Origin: a virus
Length of the DNA stretch: 64,000 nt
Virus record (IMG/VR): IMGVR_UViG_3300033146_001182
Span: 24,776 to 88,775 of that record
Reading direction: 5' to 3' (one strand)
Made by a program: the position numbers and the translations under genes. The notes beneath the pieces are model-generated. The model had not been told where the DNA came from. It worked only from the letters and a program-made list of their open reading frames with translations, and searched no databases. Shown in pieces: positions 30,520 through 39,242 of this stretch; the stretch's first letter is position 1; the number at the start of each line of letters is the position of its first letter.

Positions 30520-33150
30520 TTAACATTCAGAATAATCACACTCAGAACATTTTATACATCCTTCAATAAAAATCATCTTCTCATTACAAATTGGACATTT
30601 CTTACCATTTTCCATTGTATCTATATATTCCATCAATAGTTTCTTTAATCTATATACTAATGATGAAATAGGCAATTCTAAAATATCCAATGTCTTAACA
30701 ATTTTTTCAATTTGAACATTATGTCTCAATAATAAACTTATAGTACGAGCAATTTTATTAACATTATTTTGTCCTGTACATTTTTTGGCATTATCTTCAA
30801 TATGTTCTAAAGCAATACCTTCAACCTCTGCCAACTCATTAAGTGCTTCAATAGTTCCAAATGTAGTAATTTCTGGTTCACGATGATTAGTAGAAACAAA
30901 TAACGCAAATGGACGAGTCATTTGTTTATCCTTATACGACATAGATACATACCATTTTTTACCCTCAGATGCAATTTTACGACCTTTCATTGGGTATTCT
31001 GATGGTAGATCTACTTGATGTGGAATAACCTCACCCTTTTCATGTTCCTTCCATTCATTGAAAAACTCTTTTTGTTCTTTCTTGGCAGTTTTCTTAATAT
31101 CTTTCTTTTCCTTATTTGTTTCTAATACTGCCATCATTGTGCCTTCACGATATGTCGTTACGCCACGACCACCTTCACGCCACAATTTACGATATAATTG
31201 ATCAAAATCTTCTACAGGATAATCAGCAGGTAGATTGATAGTTTTACTAATACTATTATCCACATACTTACTCAACAAAATAAATGTATCTAAATGTTCT
31301 TGAGCACTCAAATCATTAGCACATGAAAATACTCCTCTCTCTTTATAATCATAATATACCTCTTCGGATAAATTATCAATGATTACTTTATAAGCATAAT
31401 CATAAACTTGTATTTTTTCTGTAAGTCCACGATTTTTATCAATCATGATCTTTCCACACTTAGAAACTAATACCTGATCGTCACCTCTCATTTGAAACTT
31501 GAAATCATCTGTCTCATACCATTCACCACGTTCCCATTCTGGATAATCCATAGTTTTAAGTATTCCTTTAGAACGATGATTAGCAATAACCCAACGGAAA
31601 TAATCAGTTTCATATACTGGTTCAATACCACCTGAAATACATCCAGCATAAATTGAAAGATTACCTGTCGGAGCAACTGTTAAGATTTGTGAGTTTCTTA
31701 ATCCATTTTTCTTAATCATTTCTAATGTTTCTTGTGTCAAAATACCAGAGTTTTTAATAAAACCTTGATTGAGACACTTTTCTTCATCATATAACATGAA
31801 TGAACCTTTTTGAGCTGCCAATAAAGATGATTGTTGATATGCAATATTAGCGAAAATACTCATCAATCGTTCAGTAAACTTTAATGCTTCTGGTGAACCA
31901 TATTTCATCCCCATCATCATTAATGTTGAACCATATCCAAAAATACCAGCACCAATTTTACGTCTTAATTTTGCGGCTGTCTCAAGTTCATCAAATGGAT
32001 AACCTGAAATATCAATAAGATTATCAAGTCCAATTACCAATAATTTAACATCATCAATAAATCTATCCCAATCAAACCCTTTATTATAGAGTTCACTTTC
32101 ATTTTCAAGATTATTAAAAACTTCAATATTAACATACATACAAAGATTCAATGATCCTAAATTACAAATATCACCTAAATGTTTGTAAAGAATACCATCT
32201 TTCTCAAATACCCCAGCATCAGCAAGCATAGAAATTTCACCACAAGGATTAGTTCCTGTTACTTTTTGGTAATGAATAACATTATTATAACGATTAGCAT
32301 TATCAATAAAATAAATACCAGGTTCATTTCGTTTGTGCATTGTTTCAATCAAGAAATCCCAAATCTCTTGAGCGGGTTTTGTATCATATACTACTTTAGG
32401 ATAACCTTTTGATTCCCATTCTTCAAAATCACCATTCCATTCATCATCATATTTTTCAAAATGGATATCAGGAAACCAAAAATCCCAATCTCCACCAGCT
32501 TCCAATGTTTCCATGAACACATCTGGTACAATAACAGACATATTAAACTTTGTTAACATATTAGGAACTGATTTTGCTTTAATGTAATTTATAATCTCAG
32601 GATGGTAGATACTCAACATTGCCATTTGAGCACCTTTACGAATTTTCTTTTTGGTCTTCATCTTTTTACGTTGTTTAACATCTTCTGATGAACCACGAGT
32701 AATAATCTCGGCAGATTTATCATAGATTTCCATAAATGCTACAACACCAGGAGTTCCAACACCAACACCTTTAATCAATGTACCTTTAGGACGGATATGA
32801 TTAAAATTATAACCAATACCACCCTCTGTCTTTAAGATTTCAGCAGCATTATGTAAGTCTGTGAAAATATTTTTAATTGAATCAACTGGCTTTGTAGCAC
32901 GTTGAGCGCCATAACAGTTAAAAGAATGAACATTTTTAATTCCTGTACCTGTATTAGCAGTAACCCGACCACCAAAAAACAATCTTCTACTCAATAATGA
33001 CTTAAACGCTTTAACTTTAATTTCTGTTGGTTCATCTTGGTATATTGTACCACTTAACCTTTCTTGGGTATGTTCGATAGTTTCATTATTATTCTCATAA
33101 TTATCCTCCCATACCATTTTTTGAAAATCATTTACAAAAAAATCTACCAT
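30520..33150 (-). CDS. nrdJ: Ribonucleotide reductase, class II (adenosylcobalamin-type)
   Basis: 876 aa single-chain enzyme. Key blocks: NVHSFNCYGAQ (first redox Cys region), EGGIGYNFNHIRPKG, NPCGEISML (active-site Cys loop), ILTVAPTGNLSIYAG CISGG, a TSCPD-like C-terminal region (FALFVSTNHREPEITTFGT) and a terminal zinc ribbon (KCPICNEKM and CIKCSECDY). No small NrdB subunit is near, which fits class II. It makes dNTPs without oxygen, suiting an anaerobic host that supplies B12; the phage thioredoxin may reduce it. Confidence 0.9.
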   Translation of the reverse strand: MVDFFVNDFQKMVWEDNYENNNETIEHTQERLSGTIYQDEPTEIKVKAFKSLLSRRLFFGGRVTANTGTGIKNVHSFNCYGAQRATKPVDSIKNIFTDLHNAAEILKTEGGIGYNFNHIRPKGTLIKGVGVGTPGVVAFMEIYDKSAEIITRGSSEDVKQRKKMKTKKKIRKGAQMAMLSIYHPEIINYIKAKSVPNMLTKFNMSVIVPDVFMETLEAGGDWDFWFPDIHFEKYDDEWNGDFEEWESKGYPKVVYDTKPAQEIWDFLIETMHKRNEPGIYFIDNANRYNNVIHYQKVTGTNPCGEISMLADAGVFEKDGILYKHLGDICNLGSLNLCMYVNIEVFNNLENESELYNKGFDWDRFIDDVKLLVIGLDNLIDISGYPFDELETAAKLRRKIGAGIFGYGSTLMMMGMKYGSPEALKFTERLMSIFANIAYQQSSLLAAQKGSFMLYDEEKCLNQGFIKNSGILTQETLEMIKKNGLRNSQILTVAPTGNLSIYAGCISGGIEPVYETDYFRWVIANHRSKGILKTMDYPEWERGEWYETDDFKFQMRGDDQVLVSKCGKIMIDKNRGLTEKIQVYDYAYKVIIDNLSEEVYYDYKERGVFSCANDLSAQEHLDTFILLSKYVDNSISKTINLPADYPVEDFDQLYRKLWREGGRGVTTYREGTMMAVLETNKEKKDIKKTAKKEQKEFFNEWKEHEKGEVIPHQVDLPSEYPMKGRKIASEGKKWYVSMSYKDKQMTRPFALFVSTNHREPEITTFGTIEALNELAEVEGIALEHIEDNAKKCTGQNNVNKIARTISLLLRHNVQIEKIVKTLDILELPISSLVYRLKKLLMEYIDTMENGKKCPICNEKMIFIEGCIKCSECDYSEC

Positions 33151-33166
33151 TTACTTTTCCTCCGAA

Positions 33167-33706
33167 TTATCTTGTTCCTGTTGAATTATATGCACCTTCA
33201 CCACGTTCAGTTTTATCAAGTTCATTTACTTCAACAAAATTAGCTTTTAATACTGGACAAATCACTCCTTGAGCAATTCTTTCTCCACATTCAATTTCAA
33301 TTACTTCATTTGATATATTTTGACAAATTACTCCAACAACACCACGATATCCACTATCAACTGTTCCTGGGGAATTCGCAACAACAAATCCTCTTTTCAA
33401 TGGTGAACCTGATCTTGTTCGTACTTGTAATTCTGTTCCTTCTGGTACGGCAACTTTAATGCCACATGGGATAACAATAGTTTCTCCGATTCTAATTTGA
33501 TAACCACCTCTATCATTCGTTTCAGCCCTCAAATCAAACCCTGAATCACCTTGTTTTTCATAGGTAAGTTTCTTATTTTCTTCTCCACCACAATAATTCT
33601 CTGTATATACAATTTCTACAGGTATTTGTTCATTTTCATTATTAAATAAATCCCATATTTGACCTGCAATATCAGAAAACATATTAACATAACTTTCTTT
33701 ATTCAT
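33167..33706 (-). CDS. dUTPase
   Basis: 179 aa trimeric-type dUTPase. Motifs in order: GDSGFDLRAE (1), VRTRSGSPLKRGF (2), NSPGTVDSGYRG (3), ERIAQGVI (4) and RGEGAYNSTGTR (5). Converts dUTP to dUMP, keeping uracil out of phage DNA; sits directly upstream of the ribonucleotide reductase. Confidence 0.95.
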   Translation of the reverse strand: MNKESYVNMFSDIAGQIWDLFNNENEQIPVEIVYTENYCGGEENKKLTYEKQGDSGFDLRAETNDRGGYQIRIGETIVIPCGIKVAVPEGTELQVRTRSGSPLKRGFVVANSPGTVDSGYRGVVGVICQNISNEVIEIECGERIAQGVICPVLKANFVEVNELDKTERGEGAYNSTGTR

Positions 33707-33749
33707 AACACTTTACTCCTTTTAATAACATATTTGGTATAGATAATAC

Positions 33750-33785
33750 AAAAATAAAGGGTGCTATTACACACCCTTTATTTCT
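33750..33785 (-). terminator. Terminator after the 68-aa gene
   Basis: Perfect 9-bp stem (33755-33763 with 33772-33780), 8-base loop, followed by TTTTTG on the minus strand. Separates the 34.0 kb unit from dUTPase/RNR. Confidence 0.85.
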
Positions 33786-33803
33786 TTTTGTGGGTAATTC
33801 TAT

Positions 33804-34010
33804 TTATCCAAAATATACATTACTCACAAAATTCTCGTAATCTGGTTGCCAGACTACATCTACAGTGTCACCAATCATTTGTTCAATACTTGCTGTGGTA
33901 TCCCACTTTTGTTGAGCATTGAATGCTTCTTGGAATGTTTCAAAGAGTTGTGGAAGTGATTGATTCCATTCTTTGTGAACGACTTTATAGACACCTTCAT
34001 AGTTTTTCAT
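33804..34010 (-). CDS. Hypothetical protein, 68 aa
   Basis: Start MKNYEGVYKVVHKEWN follows AAAGGAAAAAAA. Single-gene unit with its own promoter and terminator, so probably well expressed. Contains a helix (LFETFQEAFNAQQKWDTT) and an aromatic C-terminus. No family recognised. Confidence 0.65.
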   Translation of the reverse strand: MKNYEGVYKVVHKEWNQSLPQLFETFQEAFNAQQKWDTTASIEQMIGDTVDVVWQPDYENFVSNVYFG

Positions 34011-34048
34011 TTTTTTTCCTTTTACGTTAGGGGTTAAAAGATACATAC

Positions 34049-34077
34049 ATATTAACCTATTAAGATTGATATGTAAA
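34049..34077 (-). promoter_or_regulatory. Promoter of the 68-aa gene
   Basis: TTTACA (34072-34077), 17 bp, TAATAT (34049-34054), minus strand, overlapping the end of the RNase H gene region. Confidence 0.7.
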
Positions 34078-34974
34078 CTAGTATAATTCTAAAAGTTTAT
34101 TTTCCACATTTGTAAAATTTTCCATATACTCTGGCCATTTATATTTGTTAATAAACTTATAAATGTTATCTGGTGAAGGATAAACATAATTATCATATTC
34201 ACGATTAATTCTTCGTTTAATTTCTTCTGGTATACGACCCAAATCCATTAAATTACGATTAAACTCATATCGTTCTCGTAAATTATTTTCATCCAACCAT
34301 TTATCCAAACCAGTGGCAATAACTTTTTCATATGCCTTCTCACCAAATCCTGGTTTCTTCTTTCCATCAGGAAAATCTAAAGGTGTTTTAATATTGTAAA
34401 TATTGTCTTTAGTTTGACCCCGTAATGTTTGTTCAACTATAAACAATTCAGGATTAGGATGTTCTACTTCTGTTTTTTTCAAAGGATTATAAATTTTCAC
34501 TCTTGGTGAACATAATTGTAAAAAATCCTTATCTGTTGAAATGATATAAAAATCTTGTGGTTTTGTCAAGGCTAATACACCAATAATGTCATCACCCTCA
34601 GCATCTTCAACTTTGATTACCTTAAAAGGAAGGTTTTCTTTTAATTCTAACATAAAAGAATCATAAACATCAAAATACTCATCCCAATCTAAATCAATCT
34701 TTTCTCTACTAGATTTACGATTAGCTTTATATTTTGTCCAATATAATTTTCGCCATGAACGTCTTGAGTCCATAGCGAGAATTATTTCACCGACTTCACC
34801 TTGTTTATGTTTGAATAGAGATTTATAGATAGAATCAAATATTCTATATTTCATAATCTCGTAGTTTTTTTCTATAACATGTGTTTTATCTTTTGGGTCC
34901 ATTATCAAGATATCAGGACCGAAAAGATTTCTGATTGCTAGGTTATTAGCATCAAAACAAATTGTTTTTTTCAT
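34078..34974 (-). CDS. rnh: RNase H / 5'-3' exonuclease (T4 Rnh-like, FEN family)
   Basis: 298 aa (T4 RNase H is 305). Acidic active-site residues are in FDANNLAIRN, LAMDSRRSWRKLYW, KVEDAEGDDIIGVLA and ISTDKDFLQL, as in flap nucleases, plus RGQTKDNIYNIKTP like the T4 helix-hairpin region. Removes RNA primers from Okazaki fragments. As in T4, it lies upstream of gene 32 on the same map arm. Confidence 0.9.
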   Translation of the reverse strand: MKKTICFDANNLAIRNLFGPDILIMDPKDKTHVIEKNYEIMKYRIFDSIYKSLFKHKQGEVGEIILAMDSRRSWRKLYWTKYKANRKSSREKIDLDWDEYFDVYDSFMLELKENLPFKVIKVEDAEGDDIIGVLALTKPQDFYIISTDKDFLQLCSPRVKIYNPLKKTEVEHPNPELFIVEQTLRGQTKDNIYNIKTPLDFPDGKKKPGFGEKAYEKVIATGLDKWLDENNLRERYEFNRNLMDLGRIPEEIKRRINREYDNYVYPSPDNIYKFINKYKWPEYMENFTNVENKLLELY

Positions 34975-35004
34975 GTAAATTCTCCAAAATTAGATTTATG
35001 GAAA

Positions 35005-35033
35005 ATTATACAATATACTACCCTATATGTAAA
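35005..35033 (-). promoter_or_regulatory. Promoter of the rnh gene
   Basis: TTTACA (35028-35033), 17 bp, TATAAT (35005-35010), minus strand. Confidence 0.75.
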
Positions 35034-35035
35034 CT

Positions 35036-35380
35036 CTATTTAACTCGTCTAATATATTTTTTACCATCATCATCAGTATGTCTAATGAAAAATGGTCTGT
35101 TATATTTTGTTTTTGACATATACTGTTGTGCATTTGAACCTGACTTAAAACGTAAACGTCTCCGTCCATCTTGCATATTCTGATAGAACTCACCTTGATC
35201 TACATCAAAACAAGGAAACTCATCTTTGCCCTGTTTGATTACATCATCCGCACGAACATCAGCAACATCTGTTTCAAATCCTGATTGTGAGTTATCTCCA
35301 CCATCAGCAACATCACTTGATCCCATTGTCACATTTTCAGGGGTATGTGTATCACCTGACCCTGTTAAAAATTCACCCAT
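35036..35380 (-). CDS. Hypothetical acidic protein, 114 aa
   Basis: Disordered-looking, Asp/Gly/Ser-rich N-terminal half, then a basic C-terminal half (DGRRRLRFKSGSNAQQYMSK). Ends 3 bases from the rnh promoter. Overlaps the 183-aa gene by 8 bases. No family recognised. Confidence 0.6.
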   Translation of the reverse strand: MGEFLTGSGDTHTPENVTMGSSDVADGGDNSQSGFETDVADVRADDVIKQGKDEFPCFDVDQGEFYQNMQDGRRRLRFKSGSNAQQYMSKTKYNRPFFIRHTDDDGKKYIRRVK

Positions 35381-35924
35381 TATTTCTTTCCTCCTTTTCT
35401 CTTATGCAATAATCTATTATTTTGTCTAACCGTTCTTCCGTGATAGGCATAGATGTTTTATATCTAACCTCTTTTACTTTTCTAAATATTCTTTTACATA
35501 AATCTCTATCAAAATCTGATTGTATTTCTTCACCTTCTTTAATACCAACCGTTCTTTTTGCAGCTTTACCTAACGATTTCAATGTTTTATCTAATACAGT
35601 ATTTCTTTCTTTCTTACCAATACGTTTCGTTGTCTTTTTTCCTGTATCAACATTTTTAGTAGTAACCGACCCTGTAATTTCAATACGAGCAGAAGGTCCG
35701 TCCTCAAATACCTTTTTAATCCGTTTATATTTAATTCTTGTAGTGGAATCCATTTCCATATACGTCTTAAATAGTTGTGATTTGAACCCACCACCTTTTT
35801 CCAATTTTGTTATGAATTCATCAAATCTTTTATTGTCAGTTAAAAGGTCTTCCCTCATAGCTTCCAATAAAAAAATCATAACAATATCAGCATATTCTTC
35901 TGGATCAACAAGTATTTGACTCAT
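35373..35924 (-). CDS. Hypothetical basic protein, 183 aa
   Basis: N-terminal helices (YADIVMIFLLEAMREDLL), a Lys/Arg-rich middle (KKTTKRIGKKERNTVLDK) and a helical C-terminus. Located between rnh and gene 32, where T4 carries dsbA, 33 and 59, but I cannot match it to any of these. Overlaps both neighbours by 4-8 bases. Confidence 0.6.
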   Translation of the reverse strand: MSQILVDPEEYADIVMIFLLEAMREDLLTDNKRFDEFITKLEKGGGFKSQLFKTYMEMDSTTRIKYKRIKKVFEDGPSARIEITGSVTTKNVDTGKKTTKRIGKKERNTVLDKTLKSLGKAAKRTVGIKEGEEIQSDFDRDLCKRIFRKVKEVRYKTSMPITEERLDKIIDYCIREKEERNNG

Positions 35925-36187
35925 ATAATCAGTCTCACAGTATCATGTTTTTTTAATTGTTTATTCATTCTCTTAAATGATAATTTAGTTTTTGCTGGTT
36001 CTCTATAATAAACTGTTCTAAGATCACCCAAAGGTCTTTTTGCTATATGTCTAAGAAAATCATCAAACTCTTCTGTATATATAACCTCTTTATCTTCCAA
36101 TAATAATGCTTTATTTTCCTGTGTAATTTTAATCAAATACAACATTATTGTTTCGTGAAATTCGTCTCTTGTTAAATTAAGATTCAT
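35921..36187 (-). CDS. Hypothetical protein, 88 aa
   Basis: Helical N-terminus (RDEFHETIMLYLIKITQENK), then a basic C-terminal part (AKTKLSFKRMNKQLKKHD). ATGA overlaps with the genes on both sides indicate translational coupling. No family recognised. Confidence 0.6.
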   Translation of the reverse strand: MNLNLTRDEFHETIMLYLIKITQENKALLLEDKEVIYTEEFDDFLRHIAKRPLGDLRTVYYREPAKTKLSFKRMNKQLKKHDTVRLII

Positions 36188-36711
36188 AAACTTTTAATAT
36201 CCTCTGGTGAGATTGTATTCAAAAACTCTTCCATATCAAATAAATGACATATAGGTAATTCATATTGATTACCCCATGACATAGTAATTGATGGTATATG
36301 TTGTAATTTTTGTTTTAATACACCTTTTAGTTCAGAAATACCAATAAGTGCATTATATTGTTTTTTCTTATATATTAACATAGGCAACTTATCTGCCCTA
36401 TTTGCATCATTTACACATTGTTCCCAAAATAGTCTTATCTCGTCATTCTTTACACCTTTTAAGTGTTTATGAAAATTACTATTTGGATAACCATTCTTTG
36501 CTTCTATACTAAACTTATCTGTTAAAAATGCACCTTCTGGTCTAAATGCCATAATATCACCAGAAAGTTCTTTATTTTCTTCTGATATAGTAGCAATTGC
36601 TCCACTCCCAGGCATTCTCCACCAAACATAAGGTTTTTCTTTACCTGTCAACCATTTTGTAAGTGTTTTGGCAATTTCTCGTTCCCAATTACTTCCTTTC
36701 CCTGACTTCAT
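36184..36711 (-). CDS. PD-(D/E)xK endonuclease-like protein, about 175 aa
   Basis: Start at MKSGKGSNWEREIAKT. GSNWEREIAKTLTKW then WWRMPGSGAI, SGDIMAFRP and FSIEAKNGYP give the E...D...ExK layout of RecU/resolvase-like and archaeal-resolvase-like nucleases. Could resolve branched recombination intermediates in place of T4 endonuclease VII. Nuclease class is by motif only. Confidence 0.65.
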   Translation of the reverse strand: MKSGKGSNWEREIAKTLTKWLTGKEKPYVWWRMPGSGAIATISEENKELSGDIMAFRPEGAFLTDKFSIEAKNGYPNSNFHKHLKGVKNDEIRLFWEQCVNDANRADKLPMLIYKKKQYNALIGISELKGVLKQKLQHIPSITMSWGNQYELPICHLFDMEEFLNTISPEDIKSL

Positions 36712-36844
36712 TATCATCATCCACAATAAACAAATTCTTTTCTTCTTCAAAAAAGTCTACTGATTTATTTTTTTCCTTCACGGATTTAGTTTCCCATTCA
36801 TATGTTCCTTGATATGTTCCTTGATTATTGGTTGTCCACCACAT
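36689..36844 (-). CDS. Small protein, 51 aa
   Basis: MWWTTNNQGTYQGTYEWETK, then a charged tail (VDFFEEEKNLFIVDDDNE). Starts beside the stop of the capsid-targeted 176-aa gene and overlaps the nuclease start by 23 bases. Weak ribosome site. Function unknown. Confidence 0.45.
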   Translation of the reverse strand: MWWTTNNQGTYQGTYEWETKSVKEKNKSVDFFEEEKNLFIVDDDNEVRERK

Positions 36845-36845
36845 A

Positions 36846-37376
36846 TCACCGTTCAATTACACCTTCCACTGATTCCAAAATTATGATGGCATTTTCTTCA
36901 TCAAAACTTTCACCAGATTCATATAAAATATCATTTGCAATATCTTGTATTGTATAATTCTTATTAAAATGATCCTTAAATCCTTGAATGTTAACAGGAA
37001 TATATTTATCCTTTTCCTTTAATCCTCTTATACCTGTATTTAGAAGTTTATATGCCCAATCAAAAAGAATATCTTTAACTTTTTTAGTCATCTGTTTAAT
37101 ATTAACAGAATAACCTTTATTGTCATATCGTCTAACTCTAATCCACCCTTTATTTACAACATCTTTTATGATCTCTTCACGAGCTTTACCTTCAATACCA
37201 AGTGGTTCATTATACTTATCATAAATCTCTTTAATTTTATCTTCTGTATATCCAAACTTTTTGGGATTACTAATGATTAATTGAATATGATTAGTTCCTA
37301 CCTCAACAACTTCACCATATGGAGAAATCCAATATGCCTGTGAATTAGCTTCTTGTAGATATGTTTGATATTTCAT
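36846..37376 (-). CDS. Putative internal head protein with capsid-targeting leader, 176 aa
   Basis: Begins MKYQTYLQEANSQAYW, a very good match to T4 MKTYQEFIAE-A leaders, with cleavage expected after YLQE. Mature part: WISPYGEVVEVGTNHIQLII, NKGWIRVRRYDNKGYSVNIK and an acidic C-terminus. Both an early-type promoter and a TATAAATA box lie upstream. Function unknown. Confidence 0.7.
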   Translation of the reverse strand: MKYQTYLQEANSQAYWISPYGEVVEVGTNHIQLIISNPKKFGYTEDKIKEIYDKYNEPLGIEGKAREEIIKDVVNKGWIRVRRYDNKGYSVNIKQMTKKVKDILFDWAYKLLNTGIRGLKEKDKYIPVNIQGFKDHFNKNYTIQDIANDILYESGESFDEENAIIILESVEGVIER

Positions 37377-37409
37377 CTGTTCTCCTTATAGTAATAGGGT
37401 TTAACTAAT

Positions 37410-37438
37410 ATAATACATTATTAATATTGAAATGTAAA
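37410..37438 (-). promoter_or_regulatory. Early-type promoter of the 176-aa gene
   Basis: TTTACA (37433-37438), 17 bp, TATTAT (37410-37415), minus strand. Confidence 0.7.
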
Positions 37439-37443
37439 TAAAA

Positions 37444-37481
37444 AATAAGGTTCATCAGTATTTATACCAATGAACCTTATT
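37444..37481 (-). terminator. Terminator after gene 32
   Basis: Perfect 12-bp stem (37444-37455 with 37470-37481) and a T-run on the minus strand. The loop holds a TATAAATA late box (37459-37466), so a late transcript could start inside the terminator, as also seen at 2.38 kb. Confidence 0.85.
37459..37466 (-). promoter_or_regulatory. T4-type late promoter box inside terminator loop
   Basis: TATAAATA on the minus strand, upstream of the capsid-targeted 176-aa gene. Confidence 0.55.
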
Positions 37482-37506
37482 AATTTATCTATCTAAAAGA
37501 AGACTA

Positions 37507-38478
37507 TTACAAGTCTTGAAGTTCAGCCAACAAAGCATCAGTATTATCTTCACTTTCCTCAGTTTGTAATACTGTTTGAGTTGGTTCATTTGTTGCATCC
37601 TCAGATGGTTGTACAACAGTAGTATTTTCCTGAACTGGTTCGGATTGTTGAGTTGTTGGTGCTGGTGTTGACCCACCAGAACGCCATACTTTTTCAAATT
37701 GATGTCCAACATCATCCCACATCATTTCAGTTTTAAGAAGTTTTTCATGTTCATCAACAGACAATTTCAAACTCTTAATATATTCATCAAGATTATATCG
37801 TTCAGACATGATTTTTTCAATCTCTTCTTCGGTATCAGCCAATGGTGATGAACGTCTTGAAAACATTGTATCCCCATAATCTGGCCATACTTTACCATTT
37901 TTATCTTGTGGTTTAGCTTTAATTTTAAGAATGAAATCATATCCATCTTCTGGATCAAAAATTGCCATACCGTAACCTTGTTCGGTATCAGTAATCTCAT
38001 TTTTGATTTTTGATTCTACTGTGGCAGGAAACTCATACAATCTAACTTTACCAGTTACTTTGTATTTGTCATCTTTAATTTCGGCATCACGAGGATCTTC
38101 AACAATATAAACATTTGAAACATAGCGTTCTTTACGTTTATATTCACCAGCCTTACGTTTGTCTGATTCATTACCTTGATACAACATTTTGGTTGCTTCA
38201 CACCAAGGACAGAATTTATCCATACCATGAGTTTTTTCACACAAGAAATACTTAAAAGTTTCTCCTGATTTGAAACCATGATACATATACTTTTTATAGA
38301 AACCATTTTCAATATCAGGCAACAAACGAACTTTATATTCTTTTGCCTTATCTACTGTTCCCATTTTAGGGTTTTTCCATTTATTATAAAAACCCCCAAC
38401 TTCTTGTTCCTGTTCTGCTTCTTTGGTCTTTTCATTCGCAAACATCTCATACGAATCTTTCTTTAGCCATTTTGACAT
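37507..38478 (-). CDS. 32: Single-stranded DNA-binding protein (gp32-like)
   Basis: 323 aa (T4 gp32 is 301). Basic N-terminal region (MSKWLKKDSYEMFANEK), core with zinc ligands near CEKTHGMDKFCPWCEATK, OB strands (KVRLYEFPATVE, DFILKIKAKP) and a long acidic C-terminal tail ending LLAELQDL for protein contacts. Coats ssDNA in replication and recombination with UvsY. Its leader is unusually repetitive (see 38490-38561). Confidence 0.93.
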   Translation of the reverse strand: MSKWLKKDSYEMFANEKTKEAEQEQEVGGFYNKWKNPKMGTVDKAKEYKVRLLPDIENGFYKKYMYHGFKSGETFKYFLCEKTHGMDKFCPWCEATKMLYQGNESDKRKAGEYKRKERYVSNVYIVEDPRDAEIKDDKYKVTGKVRLYEFPATVESKIKNEITDTEQGYGMAIFDPEDGYDFILKIKAKPQDKNGKVWPDYGDTMFSRRSSPLADTEEEIEKIMSERYNLDEYIKSLKLSVDEHEKLLKTEMMWDDVGHQFEKVWRSGGSTPAPTTQQSEPVQENTTVVQPSEDATNEPTQTVLQTEESEDNTDALLAELQDL

Positions 38479-38489
38479 AATTTACTTCT

Positions 38490-38561
38490 CCCTTTACTGT
38501 TATTTGATTTTATTACTGTGATCAAACTCTCTACTGAATTCACTGTAATACTGTTATTATA
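38490..38561 (-). promoter_or_regulatory. Repetitive gene 32 leader, candidate autoregulatory operator
   Basis: The ~77-base leader holds six copies of (A)CAGTA/ACAGTG spaced 8-24 bases apart, AT-rich between them. T4 gp32 represses its own translation by binding its leader; this repeated, weakly structured leader could serve the same role. Confidence 0.5.
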
Positions 38562-38584
38562 CTGTATTTTATCTTAAATGTAAA
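38556..38584 (-). promoter_or_regulatory. Promoter of gene 32
   Basis: TTTACA (38579-38584), 17 bp, TATAAT (38556-38561), minus strand. Confidence 0.8.
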
Positions 38585-38601
38585 TCTATGTTATATATTT
38601 T

Positions 38602-38979
38602 TTAGTGTAATATTTCCCATTGAAATTGTAAATCCAACTCTGGTAATGAACTAATTTTATCACTTTTAACTATATTAGAATATGTTGATTCATGTCCTTC
38701 TCCATCACTTGCAGTCACAGCAAACCAATGTTCTTCATCATCAGGTAAATTGGCAATCTCAAAATTAAGAACATTCCCTGCAACAACGCTATTTTTGAAT
38801 GGTGGAGTGGGTTGATTATCCCAATATAAAGTATATGACACCACACTAGAAGTAGGACTAGGGTCCCAACTTAATTTAACATCTTTGGCATTTACTGCCG
38901 TAACCATTAAAATAACTAATAGAAACGGCAGTAATCTTTTCACCCAACTCTTGATCTTGAACCTTAAATTGTTGACCAA
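38602..38979 (-). CDS. Exported protein with fibronectin type III domain, 125 aa
   Basis: Hydrophobic N-terminal segment (LLPFLLVILMVTAVNA, likely signal peptide), then an FN3 domain: VKLSWDPSPTSSVVSYTLYW, VLNFEIANLPDDEEHWFAVT and ASDGEGHESTYSNIV. FN3 domains occur on phage virions and secreted proteins. Its place next to virion-like genes is suggestive; a signal peptide implies export in the infected cell. Confidence 0.7.
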   Translation of the reverse strand: MVNNLRFKIKSWVKRLLPFLLVILMVTAVNAKDVKLSWDPSPTSSVVSYTLYWDNQPTPPFKNSVVAGNVLNFEIANLPDDEEHWFAVTASDGEGHESTYSNIVKSDKISSLPELDLQFQWEILH

Positions 38980-39233
38980 GTAATTGTAAAATCGAGAGCG
39001 GGTGCGGTAAAATTTTCCTCTAAAATAAAAAAACGACCCGATTCAATATCCAAATTATCATCTTTATAATAAGTCAATTCTAATTTATGTAATCCACCAT
39101 ACAACTCATCTGTCAAATAATTGAAATCTGGTTGATCAATATCAGTCATTACCTTTACATCATTATCATAAAGGTTAAACTTGATGTCTGTTAAATCATC
39201 TGAAGTATTAATTAAAACTCGTATTCCTTGCAT
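38964..39233 (-). CDS. Small beta-domain protein, 89 aa
   Basis: Alternating strands (IRVLINTSDDLTDIKFNLYD, LHKLELTYYKDDNLDIESG). Looks like an Ig-like or decoration-type domain; overlaps the FN3 gene by 16 bases. Role unknown, possibly virion-associated. Confidence 0.5.
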   Translation of the reverse strand: MQGIRVLINTSDDLTDIKFNLYDNDVKVMTDIDQPDFNYLTDELYGGLHKLELTYYKDDNLDIESGRFFILEENFTAPALDFTITWSTI

Positions 39234-39242
39234 TATTTTCTC

